Translations under genes and position numbers: made by a program
The notes under the pieces: generated by a model
The model's input: only the letters and a program-made list of their open reading frames with translations
What the model was told of the DNA's origin: nothing
Databases searched by the model: none
Origin: CAWARU01 sp963784575
Lineage (GTDB): Bacteria; Pseudomonadota; Gammaproteobacteria; UBA6186; Azoamicaceae
Direction: 5' to 3'
DNA length: 64,000 bases
NCBI GenBank assembly: GCA_963784575.1
Contig: CAWARU010000001.1
Coordinates: forward strand, 3,534,001-3,598,000
In this document: one piece after another, positions 36,801-45,900 of the stretch
How the letters are laid out: every line of letters starts with the position of its first letter
Position numbering within the stretch: position 1 is the first letter of the stretch

Positions 36801-39800
36801 TTTGTGCCTGTGATATTCCATTGCTTGGTATTGAATTGCCCTCTAGCAGAATCTTCTCCGTCTCCCTCAAGTCTTAAATCCTCTAAGTAGTTTCCTTCTC
36901 TGTCTAAAACGATAGAACCTGCGTTCTTTGTCCCCCTTCTTGGCGCTATAAAAGGACAAATTGGAATCAAGGCAATTTCTTTAAGCTGTTTTTTTTCTTT
37001 TAGCGTATCTTGTTCCTTGGCGCGTTTTGAGCCCGCCTTGCCTATCTGACTTTTTTCAATAGGCTTCAAGCGCAGGGCATAAGGGAAGCCATCAATCACC
37101 GTTAGGCTATTTTGAAGGTTGATGGCATAGCTCTCATCTTGTTTCCAAACCAATTCGTTCTCGCCTCCTACCAGTTTAGATCTGAATTCAAGCGTATTGC
37201 CTTCTTCCTGAAAGCGAGGAAATCTAATAATGACATTGGGTTCTTCTTTGGGCTCTTTTGAAGGTGTAGTTGTTGTTCTCTTCTGCACCTCAATAAATTG
37301 CGGCGCCTCAAAATCTGCCAGGAAATCTAAAGGTGTTTTGTGACGAACATCGGCGGCTTCGGTTGCATCAAGCGCTTGTGCTGCATCACTCGCAACAGTA
37401 GCTTCATGCAGCCTGTCTAGCTTTACAAGCTGATAGTCTCCGAGATTGCCATCCTCCTTCAACTTAAAAATCCTACCATCCTGCAATAAAAAACTGTCTT
37501 TGCCGGTTCGGGTGTCGGTGAAAATGATAACATTCTCCCTTGTATCTTCTGTGGGCGCGATGCTCACCCACATTTGGAAATTGGAGTCATCTAAGAAAGC
37601 AGGAATATCCCTCCCTTTCATTCTCAATTCCACCTGTTCCATATTATGTTCCATCCAGTATGACTTGCTGCCAATTTGTACTTCTTTCATGAGTCGAGTA
37701 GCGCCCTGATATCTTTCGATCCGATATTGACGTTTGATGCCATCTTTCTTGCCGCCTTCAATGTATTCAAATTGAATGGCATCGAAGTCCGAAAAAAATA
37801 TCTTATTTTTTAAAACAAAACATTCTGTAGGCGATATTGGAAACAGTTTCTTTGTATCTGGTCGTTCCAGGAATTCCTTGGCCCAGTTAGGCAATTTCTT
37901 GGACAGTCCCCCCTCTTTAACAACAGTAAAATCTTCCGGGCCAAGGACTATATTAATTTCCTTAAGTTCCATCATTTCTTTCTTACCCTGTGGGGCGTCC
38001 ATCCACTCAAGCGTTACTATTGGGAAATTAAATTTTATCTTGGCAAATCCCTGGACTTTCTTGACATCATCCGCCATCTGGGGAGGGAGGCACTTTACTA
38101 TAAAATCCAGCAAGGTTTTGTCACTCTTTGCCTTTGTTTTTAGCAAATAATGTTCGAGAGCCCCCTGCATATAAAAATCCAAAGTATCTTCTTTATCTAG
38201 GGCAAGGGGGTTAATTTGATAATCACGTTTCTTGGTTTCAAATTCATAATTATTGGTAAAGAATTTGGCCTTGAGATACTTTGAAATTCTCTTTCCAACA
38301 TAATCTTCACTCACAATTTTATTTCTTTGCACTTTACGAATCTTATATGCCTGCTGGTGCATCGAGCAATAATACAACCTATTTTGCAGTAAAATTGCTT
38401 CATCACGTGCCTCCCCTTTTAACAGATAATCGTTGCTATTTTTTGGATCCTTCTCAAAGAGGCGTATTTCGTTGCGTTTGATATCACGATTCATTTTTTT
38501 ATTTATTCTTGATATCCTTTTTTGTAAGGCTTGGATGCGAGGACTATCTTGAACACCCTGATCTTCTTGATGTCTGTCTAGGAAACCTCTGAGGTCTTGA
38601 TTTAACTTATAGAAAAAAGCTGCCGTTATGCTTAAGTCTTCCTCGGCATGATACTTTAAACCCTGTTCAATTAACTCCATAATATTTTCTGCAATTTCAG
38701 GAGCATTTTCTAATGCGTCTTGCAACAGATAAGGCTGTAGCAGATTTGAAATCAGCAGGTTCTGGTAATCTACATTTGACAAGTTTTGAATTAAGGATTG
38801 GAAACGATCCAGTGTGACTGCGATTTGTGTTTCATCAGTGATACGCGTATGTAACAGGGCTCGCATCTCCGAGATTTCAGGCGTTAGAACGCCCATGCCT
38901 CCTAAATTATTGACCTGGACAGCATTTGCTATGGGAGAACTGCCAAAATCGGTGAAATGAAATTCGCGGAGAAAGGTCTTGTCAATGAAAGAAAAATTGA
39001 TTTGTTTCTGGAAAGCAGTAGCAGAGGCACCAGATTTAACAATGTTGCTACTCTCCATATGATCGGTCACCGCAAGGTCTTTCATGGTATTCTGTGTATC
39101 GACTGTAAATGAGTAAGTGGTTTCCTTACCCGAATCAGAGACGTGGACATGAGGTGTTAATTTAATTAACTCGCCGAAATCCTTTAACTCAGTTAATTTA
39201 AAGGGCTTCTCGGGGTGTCCGTCCACATCTTCTTGTTTATAGGCTGTTAAAGCTCTAAAGGTGCTTTTTTCCATGGCTTTCGAAAAGGCGAGCGTCATGC
39301 ACTTTTCATAGATTTCTTTTGGCAAACGTTTCGGTTCATGCCCTAGGGCATATCCAAGTGCAAATAATTCCTTGTTCATGATCTGGCTAGGGTTGTTGAT
39401 TTTTAATTTCTCCACATCCAAATGCAGGATTCTGGCATTATCTGCCGCCTTTTTGTTGAATTCCTCAATTGCCTTTTCAAGTAATTCCTCTAAAAGGCTT
39501 GGGTTTTTCTTGAAACATTGCGCTGCAAAATCTTCAAAATCAAAGGGATCTTTGCTTTCTCTCATTTCCTTATCAGTTCTTTTTACAGGAATCTCATGGC
39601 ATTGCTCGATTTCTTTGAGCCTCCGATCGAGTGTAGGATCATCATGGACATAGAGGGGATTTCTTAATATATCCACGATCATTTTTCGGAGCTCCTCCCT
39701 ATTTGCTTGGAAGGATTTGTCTGGTGATGAACCAAAATATCGTGCACCAAGATAGCTATGGATCACAGAAAGCGAGATAATCGCCAATTGTTGGGAGGGG

Positions 39801-41005
39801 AGTCTATGATTTCTGAATTGTGGTATATTTGACAAGGATTCATTAAATTGTCCAAGTAATCCTGCCAAATATGTTACTGCATGTCTGGCTTCCTCTGGCG
39901 AGAGTTTGTTCCAATATTCTGCATCGAGCGGTATGTTCAAAAATAAATCCTCGATGGTTTTCAGGATCATCTTATTACTTGCATTGGATGCCACCATTTT
40001 CTGTATTTTTTGAAGTTCCACGTCCAACACTACACAGCCATTCCGGCCGATAAAATCCTTGGCAGTCCTGTTCTTGGTGAATTCAATTGGCAGTTCGATG
40101 GCAGCAGCCAGCTTGACATCTTCGTCCGTAACTTTTTCCGGTGCTATTGTTTTTTTCTTGCCAATAATATCCTTCCAGAAGGATTGCACACCTTCTTGAA
40201 ACTTGCTGTGAACCGCTTCTTTGTTAAATTCACCTTTAACCTGAAATTCAAACAATTCTTTTTGGCTTGGGGCTGGAATATCACTCAGAGTCTTCGATTG
40301 GCGAGCGATGGTTTTCTGCATATAATCGCAAAGCTTCAATACGTCTTGATATTGGTCAAGGAGGCTTTGCTTCTCGATTTGCTTCTTTAGATCTTGCTCA
40401 ATTTCGCGCTCAATATCTTTGATTAACTTTGCAACCAAGCGATTAAGCTTTGCAATGCCATCCAAGAGTTCTTGCTTTACTTGTTCGTTGCCCAATTCAT
40501 GAGTTGCGGATTTCTGGGTAAAATAATCCAGCAGGGACTGTGTTTTGATGAAAATTCGCATATTATCCCGCAAATTATTGGGTTCCCGAGGCAGCGTGTT
40601 TTTTAGCACCGCTGTCATGACCTTCCATGCGCAGGTACCGGAGATTTGAGGATTAATGAACTTTGCCCCTTCTCGCGCCGGCACAATTTTGGCGTTGCCG
40701 GGTAGATTCTTTAGGAGACCTTCATAAATTAACTTTTGGTTACAGGGCTCTCCCTCCCAATAAGGGTCCATGCCAGCCTGCGTGAGAGTTCCGAGAAACG
40801 ATCTGAGATCGAAACTGCGCTGCACTTCTGGAATTTCGATTCGCATCTCAGGGTTGAAGCGCAGTTTCCTCCGCTCCTCGCGCTTTTCATGAAATTCAAT
40901 CCCGGCACCAGAGTTATAAACAGTCAAAATGAGCTTATCTCCCTCGCGTTCTAATCCATAAATCATGGCATGCCCGCCAGATCGGGTTCGCCACCCGGCT
41001 GGCAT
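30890..41005 (-). CDS. Giant DUF3638/DUF3645-like protein with helicase-type motifs
   Basis: A 3371-residue open frame, probably the main part of one polypeptide with the two ankyrin frames upstream. The segment around residues 2130-2300 matches DUF3638: LSYDLET-type region, then QLIMGGGKSKVLMPLSAYQ (Walker A GGGKS at 2178-2182) and LVAIIVPQALRNTNF. A Walker B equivalent YVDEVDS is at 2367-2373. A DUF3645-type C-terminal region has LGTDGRVID, RTTGTD at 2873-2878 and QAVMRMRDL at 2902-2910, like helicase motifs V-VI. Near the N-terminus are GGHAMIYG (His12), VYNSGAG (Asn31) and QISGTCAWK (Gln120, Cys125), possibly a permuted papain-like site. No signal or membrane segment is seen. Such giants are known mostly from eukaryotes and from amoeba-associated bacteria. 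The frame has no internal break over 10 kb. The cellular role is unknown. Confidence 0.8.
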   Translation of the reverse strand: MPAGWRTRSGGHAMIYGLEREGDKLILTVYNSGAGIEFHEKREERRKLRFNPEMRIEIPEVQRSFDLRSFLGTLTQAGMDPYWEGEPCNQKLIYEGLLKNLPGNAKIVPAREGAKFINPQISGTCAWKVMTAVLKNTLPREPNNLRDNMRIFIKTQSLLDYFTQKSATHELGNEQVKQELLDGIAKLNRLVAKLIKDIEREIEQDLKKQIEKQSLLDQYQDVLKLCDYMQKTIARQSKTLSDIPAPSQKELFEFQVKGEFNKEAVHSKFQEGVQSFWKDIIGKKKTIAPEKVTDEDVKLAAAIELPIEFTKNRTAKDFIGRNGCVVLDVELQKIQKMVASNASNKMILKTIEDLFLNIPLDAEYWNKLSPEEARHAVTYLAGLLGQFNESLSNIPQFRNHRLPSQQLAIISLSVIHSYLGARYFGSSPDKSFQANREELRKMIVDILRNPLYVHDDPTLDRRLKEIEQCHEIPVKRTDKEMRESKDPFDFEDFAAQCFKKNPSLLEELLEKAIEEFNKKAADNARILHLDVEKLKINNPSQIMNKELFALGYALGHEPKRLPKEIYEKCMTLAFSKAMEKSTFRALTAYKQEDVDGHPEKPFKLTELKDFGELIKLTPHVHVSDSGKETTYSFTVDTQNTMKDLAVTDHMESSNIVKSGASATAFQKQINFSFIDKTFLREFHFTDFGSSPIANAVQVNNLGGMGVLTPEISEMRALLHTRITDETQIAVTLDRFQSLIQNLSNVDYQNLLISNLLQPYLLQDALENAPEIAENIMELIEQGLKYHAEEDLSITAAFFYKLNQDLRGFLDRHQEDQGVQDSPRIQALQKRISRINKKMNRDIKRNEIRLFEKDPKNSNDYLLKGEARDEAILLQNRLYYCSMHQQAYKIRKVQRNKIVSEDYVGKRISKYLKAKFFTNNYEFETKKRDYQINPLALDKEDTLDFYMQGALEHYLLKTKAKSDKTLLDFIVKCLPPQMADDVKKVQGFAKIKFNFPIVTLEWMDAPQGKKEMMELKEINIVLGPEDFTVVKEGGLSKKLPNWAKEFLERPDTKKLFPISPTECFVLKNKIFFSDFDAIQFEYIEGGKKDGIKRQYRIERYQGATRLMKEVQIGSKSYWMEHNMEQVELRMKGRDIPAFLDDSNFQMWVSIAPTEDTRENVIIFTDTRTGKDSFLLQDGRIFKLKEDGNLGDYQLVKLDRLHEATVASDAAQALDATEAADVRHKTPLDFLADFEAPQFIEVQKRTTTTPSKEPKEEPNVIIRFPRFQEEGNTLEFRSKLVGGENELVWKQDESYAINLQNSLTVIDGFPYALRLKPIEKSQIGKAGSKRAKEQDTLKEKKQLKEIALIPICPFIAPRRGTKNAGSIVLDREGNYLEDLRLEGDGEDSARGQFNTKQWNITGTKRFAKFQIGDNGELIAASSLDYLYLAYLYSSYDKMDEAFKALQKFQEMGGFSGSREEAQILSWLFPTEYEVEIFPHQDPPKMEKRILGGVPYAMKTNPKRSEHPVSENLSTPELWAFRAKILGSLTEYLDAQGKFNIKSSSMQTAFVKEDERILTFLKKENLEKQVAKHLEEYQKIKRNIRPRFKLKILEHQTLFHFLPDASTKNFPVYLKDTQSKLHNAYERLMQMTGLGKKEKEELSLEEMRPGMRTGTEFTTQKVTITIPKVDEPLPLDRISSELLTGQDFYSHKKIDPAKKYGARIVPIAELNNNVNDVDLIFSFNHYLSCINNNKLSGPEFSKLLSVVNSKIKGHLMSKLPDSGFKTANFNLSEMDLETTAATLSLILYSVVNTITPETFEPIQDEKTLGSYLKFVQSELAESPLTVELPVYQDKIVPRNTERPLKPLTLIEEVPKKEQQILRLKPYKQALPHLEELLNQFGFDPEMLNKNKRAAEELDIKERDEDRKEGWKRNEWERKFKNDFQKACEKNPKAIADLKRALEKELGKEPFGEERAEKTAEEIIQARKGKKNAVDILKDREKKLLALANQLPPGLTEKLLAEARELGQEHPVLTLDMLIALFIKSDFKAYLKATHYESKGKTKKEAEKERAMVDNLFQMTGKYLIEATQLKHYQRCLDEFENLAKFDASHKKAPLTAVEKQEREQIVAKLGSVLYQKRSYDLETQPKNAAEQEQAAAFLAFEYYENILIFDKQKEILKVLLDKNRNLETGGFKDEIIQLIMGGGKSKVLMPLSAYQKAQGDNLVAIIVPQALRNTNFRDLKATSMQRFNQEAFPFHFSRTSDCSVKNLSRIRDYLRNVILKKGYLVTTNNDVQSLELKWMEILEQLRPEYKSPLQTRKEELLAELEQLPKTISARRKLTDEWKVYVELRHEIDQIEIKIQKEKEEAVQRAGVALPILEEILDLFNNRADVYVDEVDSIQDVRKELNYTLGEEIPMDKHVIDAISALYRDIQHIPFELHKKIRSEGKFKVQTLKNAKGLTSFQIKDFFHSPDSIPKLSEDEWKDAFMKDIVPNLVEALANNPENPLHDILAGLDAKTAADIKSYIRGEREFPTSTAAKDLKLAAQDVIALYKEQMNTFLPLTLYRTPKVNYGYTQIERKESETLVAIPYIGNNIPSEESRFASPFETANYTAQLNYIYGVSKIALKKMLLEFKKQALNEKNELNIAITETPAAKKFLELTELKNVRLSTLDPENPRVLEEIYAELKQKDPSVMNRVVDYCLPRYILNNVKSSPMILRHNADDHSHLYRSFQGGSGTILSPFVFDERTNFTKKIGLGTDGRVIDYLIQNETKVSLPIEDEKIFDTVFRLLGSKAKNTRNEPNYRAIIDVGSHFKGIQNLEVAKQIARYYQTEYYQNKEESPIEWVLFFNEQNQLCALRVNANPEAKSEIRILGSSNPKFIESQLQCKPAQCFTYYDEQRTTGTDIKQMLNAKAICTFSAGTLKKDLLQAVMRMRDLANTQKIQILLSKDMILGRPDIPREEWDIDKVLAVAEENQQSKVQEDNFRVAMNKLRGLIRRDLMKRIRSAPDLATKALFARAFHQFIATDQSMSPAKLFLGSESEQLTEDLLNTEKKKLIDDWKQCLQTANTPPELSQQEALQTTMQHIIDRVKQQNLCALRTKARKEGSDAQVQTVKLAEVETAQETLTQAKRLNQVKLEVNNTVMDESAKVTAVTEKGFSFRPLNWYLSKISDEQFKPPEGLKFSKNLYMTQNQATVFKEQGDNFFLREKPFDCIAWFYDKKGALSAVLMTQKEAQAYVQNKDKLPENFWITTPKGIPIPGGGHVPDAKDLPSDYYRLREQIYYINGDTDKLALEKNNLTWIKENFEEKINFYENVILGCYPHKSSTFLFLKADLKKQIGPQALAAQQEEYKIAMDVMSPKSADLLMAFQSIIGEKEDKQSKDAKKDKEKPGIKGGPPR

Positions 41006-42015
41006 GAGATCGATCCTGTCTTCTCGAAACTCTTTGCAATCTTTTCCACCAATTCAGATGTGATTTTGTCTTTGATTTCTCGCCGGAGTGTTGCATTCTC
41101 GTCATTTTTTTTGATGCCATCTAATTTCCTGCGTCCTTCTTCGGTTGCAAGCTCATAATCCTTCGTCAAATCTGATAATATTGTGAAACGCTGTATTGCC
41201 GCGTTCAGAGATTTGGTTTCTGCCTCATTCAATTCTTTGCCATGAGTTTTTAAGTACAGATTCATACACTCGAGGGCATAGCGAGAAGTGACTGACATGA
41301 TACTGCCTTGCAAGGTGGTACCTAGCAATTTTGCATCAAGATGTATATGTGCGAACAACCTTTGCGACATTTTAACTTTTTTAATGGCGTCCACCCGATC
41401 ATGGAAAGCTCTAAAAGTTTTTTCATGACGAATGGGATCCACATTGGAATCTGGACCGATCGCAGCACCACTCATGAGATCGAGAACTTCGATATTTCCA
41501 CTTGCCAAATCCATCGGTGTGCTGCCCTCTTGATCGAATTCATCGGCTCTAGCACCTTTTGCCAGCAATAATTTTATAATTTCAGGATTAATGTTGCCTT
41601 TCATTGCCGCAGCCATATGCAAGGCTGTCCACCCTCTCCCTGCTTCTTTGAGTTTGGGATTAGCACCTGCATTCAAGAGCTCTCGCACAATATCGAGATT
41701 ATTTTTTTGAATAGCCCGCATCAGAGGCGTAAGCCCTTCAACGTCTCTGCTATTAAAATCGAGTTGCTGTGATATCGGGGAGTCCAATATCATTTGCAGT
41801 AATTGTAATGCTCTCTCCGGAGGATTTACTGCAATGACCTCTTGTAAGATACAAAATTTATTGAAGTCAAAAACTTTAGTCACAAGACTCGGGCTTTTTG
41901 GATCCACCGGGGGATTGCTTTCTAATAATTTCATGAGAACTGGATAAGGGTCTTTTAGGGCAAAAATCAATTTAAGAATTTTACTCCTGTCGTTACCAGA
42001 TTTAACCAGCATCAA
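40963..42015 (-). CDS. Ankyrin-repeat segment, probably the N-terminal part of the giant protein
   Basis: A 350-residue frame with ankyrin repeats at about residues 100-190 (GLTPLMRAIQKNNLDIVREL, GWTALHMAAAMKGNINPEII, GSTPMDLASGN) and helical sequence after them. It has no convincing ribosome site. It overlaps the giant frame by 43 bases and ends TGSISCQPGGEPDLAG, out of frame with the giant's LMPAGWRTRSGGHAM, which reads as the natural continuation. One missing base near 41005-41015 would join them. At the other end the frame is open upstream of its ATG (DKVINHTQGKL), continuing the 119-residue frame. I read all three as one gene. Confidence 0.65.
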   Translation of the reverse strand: MMLVKSGNDRSKILKLIFALKDPYPVLMKLLESNPPVDPKSPSLVTKVFDFNKFCILQEVIAVNPPERALQLLQMILDSPISQQLDFNSRDVEGLTPLMRAIQKNNLDIVRELLNAGANPKLKEAGRGWTALHMAAAMKGNINPEIIKLLLAKGARADEFDQEGSTPMDLASGNIEVLDLMSGAAIGPDSNVDPIRHEKTFRAFHDRVDAIKKVKMSQRLFAHIHLDAKLLGTTLQGSIMSVTSRYALECMNLYLKTHGKELNEAETKSLNAAIQRFTILSDLTKDYELATEEGRRKLDGIKKNDENATLRREIKDKITSELVEKIAKSFEKTGSISCQPGGEPDLAGMP

Positions 42016-42040
42016 TTTACCTTGCGTATGATTGATGACT

Positions 42041-42400
42041 TTATCTAGCAGATTCTATGATTTCCTTCTCATTTAATATTCGAAATGCGTATTCTAGATA
42101 ATTTTCTCCCGCAGCATTGGGTGCAGTCAGAAATTCTGAAAATTCTTTACTACCAAGCAGAAGTAAGGGCTGTACCAAATCAAACCGACGTAAACGTATA
42201 GCGGTATGAAATGGCGTTTCTGGTTCTGCTTCCTCCGGATCATACCAAGCCTTTCCTGGAGGAGATTCTAAAACTTGTTCTGATACTTTTCGACTCTGAA
42301 CGAGTTCTTGATATTCTTTATATTTATTTTCGAAACGAGATTTAAGCTCTTCAGCCGAAACATTTGGCTCTTGCTTCAAAATATCATTCAGCAGTGACAT
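42041..42400 (-). CDS. N-terminal segment of the ankyrin-giant protein
   Basis: A 119-residue frame that begins with ATG after GAGGAA, the only good ribosome site among the three frames of this locus. It opens with a helical segment (ELKSRFENKYKEYQELVQ) and an ankyrin-like helix pair (TPFHTAIRLRRFDLVQPLLL, then ENYLEYAFRILNEKEIIES). It stops at AR*, while another frame carries on at once with LDKVINHTQGKL into the 350-residue ankyrin frame. A single extra or missing base near 42040-42050 would restore a continuous protein. As a stand-alone product it would be a truncated ankyrin fragment. Confidence 0.6.
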   Translation of the reverse strand: MSLLNDILKQEPNVSAEELKSRFENKYKEYQELVQSRKVSEQVLESPPGKAWYDPEEAEPETPFHTAIRLRRFDLVQPLLLLGSKEFSEFLTAPNAAGENYLEYAFRILNEKEIIESAR

Positions 42401-42646
42401 TTTTTCCTCGATAATAATGATTTTATTGATGTCTATTAAATATCTATTGTGTTAATGTCTATCATGCTCTTGACTAGGTGCATATTCAAATAATAAAGAT
42501 ATGCATTAGCACTATTTCTTTGATTTTGATAATACCTATTAGTTCCTCGATAATGAGCCAAAAACGTCACCGGAGGTAATTATGAGTTAAAAGACTCGTC
42601 ATTTTTTTTCATATCTTTTCACCTCCTGTAAATTTGCTATACTAGA
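42401..42646. other. Intergenic region upstream of the giant gene
   Basis: 246 AT-rich bases between the two ankyrin loci. GGAGGT (42572) and ACCTCC (42621) can pair around a loop holding a small GAGT/ACTC hairpin and a run of eight T residues. It could act as terminator of the upstream gene or as leader of the giant gene. No reading frame is seen. Confidence 0.4.
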
Positions 42647-42934
42647 CTAGCTGAATTTTCGAGATCGAGAATCATCTCTTGGTTCCAAATCCATATCTTT
42701 GTCTGATGACTCAACAATCATAGAGGCTAGGCTGCTTTTGCCTTTTGCACCTTGTCTCTTGGCTGAATAATCTAAAGTCAAAGCATTGCTTTTACTGATA
42801 CCATCGCTGCCAAGATCATCTCTAGGGTCGGAGTCATCTTCATCTAGCCCAGAAATTGAGTCCAAACCAGAGTTTGGTAATTCAAAGTTGATAGTTGAAG
42901 GATTCGATCCCCTTCTTGCAACGCAATTTCCCAT
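42647..42934 (-). CDS. Acidic C-terminal tail or small protein overlapping the 1268-residue ankyrin gene
   Basis: A 95-residue frame overlapping the end of the ankyrin gene by 53 bases. The part past the overlap is Ser/Asp-rich (NSGLDSISGLDEDDSDPRDD), typical of a disordered tail. No ribosome site precedes its ATG, which lies inside the coding sequence LLLDGKLRCKK. A one-base shift near 42900-42930 would make it the tail of the ankyrin protein. The ankyrin frame itself reads KKGIESFNYQL and then stops, and this also fits the module end seen in its paralogue, so the question is open. Confidence 0.35.
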   Translation of the reverse strand: MGNCVARRGSNPSTINFELPNSGLDSISGLDEDDSDPRDDLGSDGISKSNALTLDYSAKRQGAKGKSSLASMIVESSDKDMDLEPRDDSRSRKFS

Positions 42935-45900
42935 CTAGAAGGAGTTCACAAAGCAAGCTTTTCTTTGCCAAAAATCGATGATAGACCGCCTCTGTTATTC
43001 CTTTGAGTAAATCTCTTCGTGTAATCTCTAATGCAGAGACGTTAGCGGCAAATTCCAGCCAATATTTAGGATGGAATTGTTTAGCAAGTAAAGTATAATC
43101 AATATCAGCTTCTGGCAAGCCGACTTGGTATCCGTGATCCCAAACTTTTTTCATGCTTGCCTGAGCCGATTCTGTGAATTTTTTAAAGCGTTTCTCTAAT
43201 TTCTCGATCTTCTCGGCACGCAGTCTTTCTTCCATCGCATCGGTCTGTAATGACTTAAGCGCTGCACCAAAAAATTGAGTTAAAAAGTCTATAGTCTGTT
43301 GCAAAGAGTCTGGTGCGGCCTGCTCTTCATCCTCAACCTGACATTCTTCTATTATCGCAGCTACTGCAACTTTAAGCGCTTCGTCAATTGGATCAAGTCC
43401 ATCATCGTTTGTCAGCTCTAGCAGGTCGATGTGGGGTTTGAATGCTGAAGATAATAATTCGGGAAGTTGGCAGCGTTGTGCGGATGCAAAATAATCTTGC
43501 CCCTGCTGCCAAATGAAAAGTGCCATTTCAAGATTTTCGCGATACAATGCAATATGCAAAAGGGTATCGCCGCCATCATAACGAGCGAAAACACTGTGGC
43601 CTGAGGCTAGTATTTTTTGTGTCTCCTTCAAATTATCATTTTTGACTGCAGATACGAGATTTCTTTCTTCTTCTATATGAGCGATCAATCTATCCTCATC
43701 TTCTTCAGTGATGAAACCATTAGGTCGATCAACACAATCTTCTAGCAAACAAAGTTCATACCAAGGTTTATCTTTCTCATCTTTATCTTCATCCTCTTCA
43801 AACGTAATACCAATCCTGGCGCCTAAATGCAACAGCAATTTTGCCATTTGCAGATCTTCATTGACGCCAAATCTACAAATGTGGTGAAAAGCCGTGATCG
43901 GTTCAGATTCTGTTACACTACCTGGATCCCTCTCTGAATTCCAGTTGAGATATGTGGGATGCAGACTGAAGAGATACAGCACTGTTTCGAATTGCCTTTT
44001 CGTCACGGCTTCAGCAAGTGCGTAAGGCGCGAGCTTACAAATATTTTGATTTCTCTCGAAGAGAAATTTGAGTATATCGATATGACCTGCAGCTGCAGCA
44101 GCGGTAAAAATCAAAGCTTCAATCTCTTCTGCTGTTTCAACCTTACAAGAATGACCAAACCAATAATCATATTTCTCTTTTTTAAAGAAAGATTTCATAG
44201 AAATAACAAATTTAACCACATCTAGATGACCTGATAATCCTGCAGTCAAAGCTAAGTCGCTTGCTTCATCAATGAATTCTTTGCTTCTGTATTTAAGCAA
44301 AAGCTCTAAGATATCAGGTCTTTTATTGAGGGCTGCCACTGTAAATGCATTGATTGAAAACATTAATATTCCAAAATGCTTGGTACATCCAAATCTGCTA
44401 TTTGAACACCATTTTTTATCTAATAGCAATTCAACCATTTTCGGCGAGCCAAATTCGCATGCATACCAGAGTGCAGATTTATACTCTTTTTCAGTATCAA
44501 GCGCAAAGCGAATTTCAGGATCATCCTCAGACACTTCAAAATTCCCAAAACCATGCTGTTCATCATCGAACTCAATATCAACGCCCTCTTTAAGCAGGAA
44601 TTCTGCGACCTCCACCATGTTTCTCTTTACTGCAGCGACAAAACAGTAGTTTAAAAGATTTTTCTCATCACCTATTTTTTCTAATTTGCCCGAAGATTTA
44701 TAATTGTTCAAAAGTTTGGCCAAATACTCCTTAAAGTTCTGTTTGAAATCTAATTCTTCAAATATCTTTGCAATTTCCTCGCATAATTCTTGTACTTCTT
44801 TATTTTCTTTTTGTTCAGTATTTTCGACTTCAGTATCTTCAGCTTTGGTTTTAGAATCTGAACCTGTATCCATATTTTTTGGAATTTCGGAAGCAGAGAG
44901 CTTTGATGAGTCTGCAGCTTTCTCTGACATTGAATGCGCTTTTTCAGTTTGCTGAAGCTTTTTTTGAATACTCGCATATGATGATTCGCTGTGTAATTTC
45001 TGAATGTGATCTGCACTTTTTTCGTTTTTATCATGAGTTTCAAAAGCTTCAAAATCCATTTTCGAAAGATCACTCTTTTTTGGTTTCCACTTACCGCCTT
45101 GATGCATTGTCTGCAAGCGTTCTTTTTTCCAACCAGCTATCCTAAGTATCGAGTTTAAATATTGTTTGCAGGCAGCGGCAGTGGAGACGCTTCCGCTTCT
45201 CAAAAGCTTCAAGCATTCACTGAGTTTTGTCGTTCCGCTATGAACCTTGCAAATAAGCTCAAAACGTTTTTCAATAGAAAGAGTGTCTTGAGTATTCTTT
45301 AAATCTTCTGTTAATTTCTTAAGATCTGAGAGTTTTAATTTCCTGAATATTAATTCTAGGTTGCCCCCTACGCTGCTCCGCGAACCAAAGGTGGTAGTTT
45401 TTTCGGTTTTAGGTGCTTTTCCGCCGCTCAATGGATTGCTTTGGAACTGACCTTGCCATTTTTGGGCAAAATATAATGCTGCTTCTGTCAACAATTCATC
45501 GATTGAATTTGTTCTTGAAAGTATTCTTGTAAGTTTTTTAATTGTGATTTCAGGATCGGCTAATTCATAGAAGGTAAGTGTTGCAAGAAAAACATTTTTT
45601 GATTCTAAGGAATATTTTAATGCATGCTTTAGAGAATACTGTGATGGAGTATCTTTTTGATTTATTCTTGCGCTAGAGATTCCGGGGCTAGAATAATAAC
45701 TTGAACGAGATCTCACCATTAATGCAATTTTATAAACCAGATCGAAAAGAGATCCTAATCCCTGTCTTAACTGTACAGCCTCTGGAACTGAAGTGAAAGA
45801 TCTGGTGAGTTCAAAGAAATTTGTCATGGCATCTTCAAAACTTTCACTTTCTAAGGCAAGTTTTAAGCCCCACAATAATCTGACGATTTTCTTTTCTTGC

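Noticed and set aside
30890..41005. Giant frame as an assembly chimera of several genes
   Set aside because: It has uniform composition, no internal frame break and ordered DUF3638/DUF3645-type motifs over 10 kb, so one very long gene is the simpler reading.
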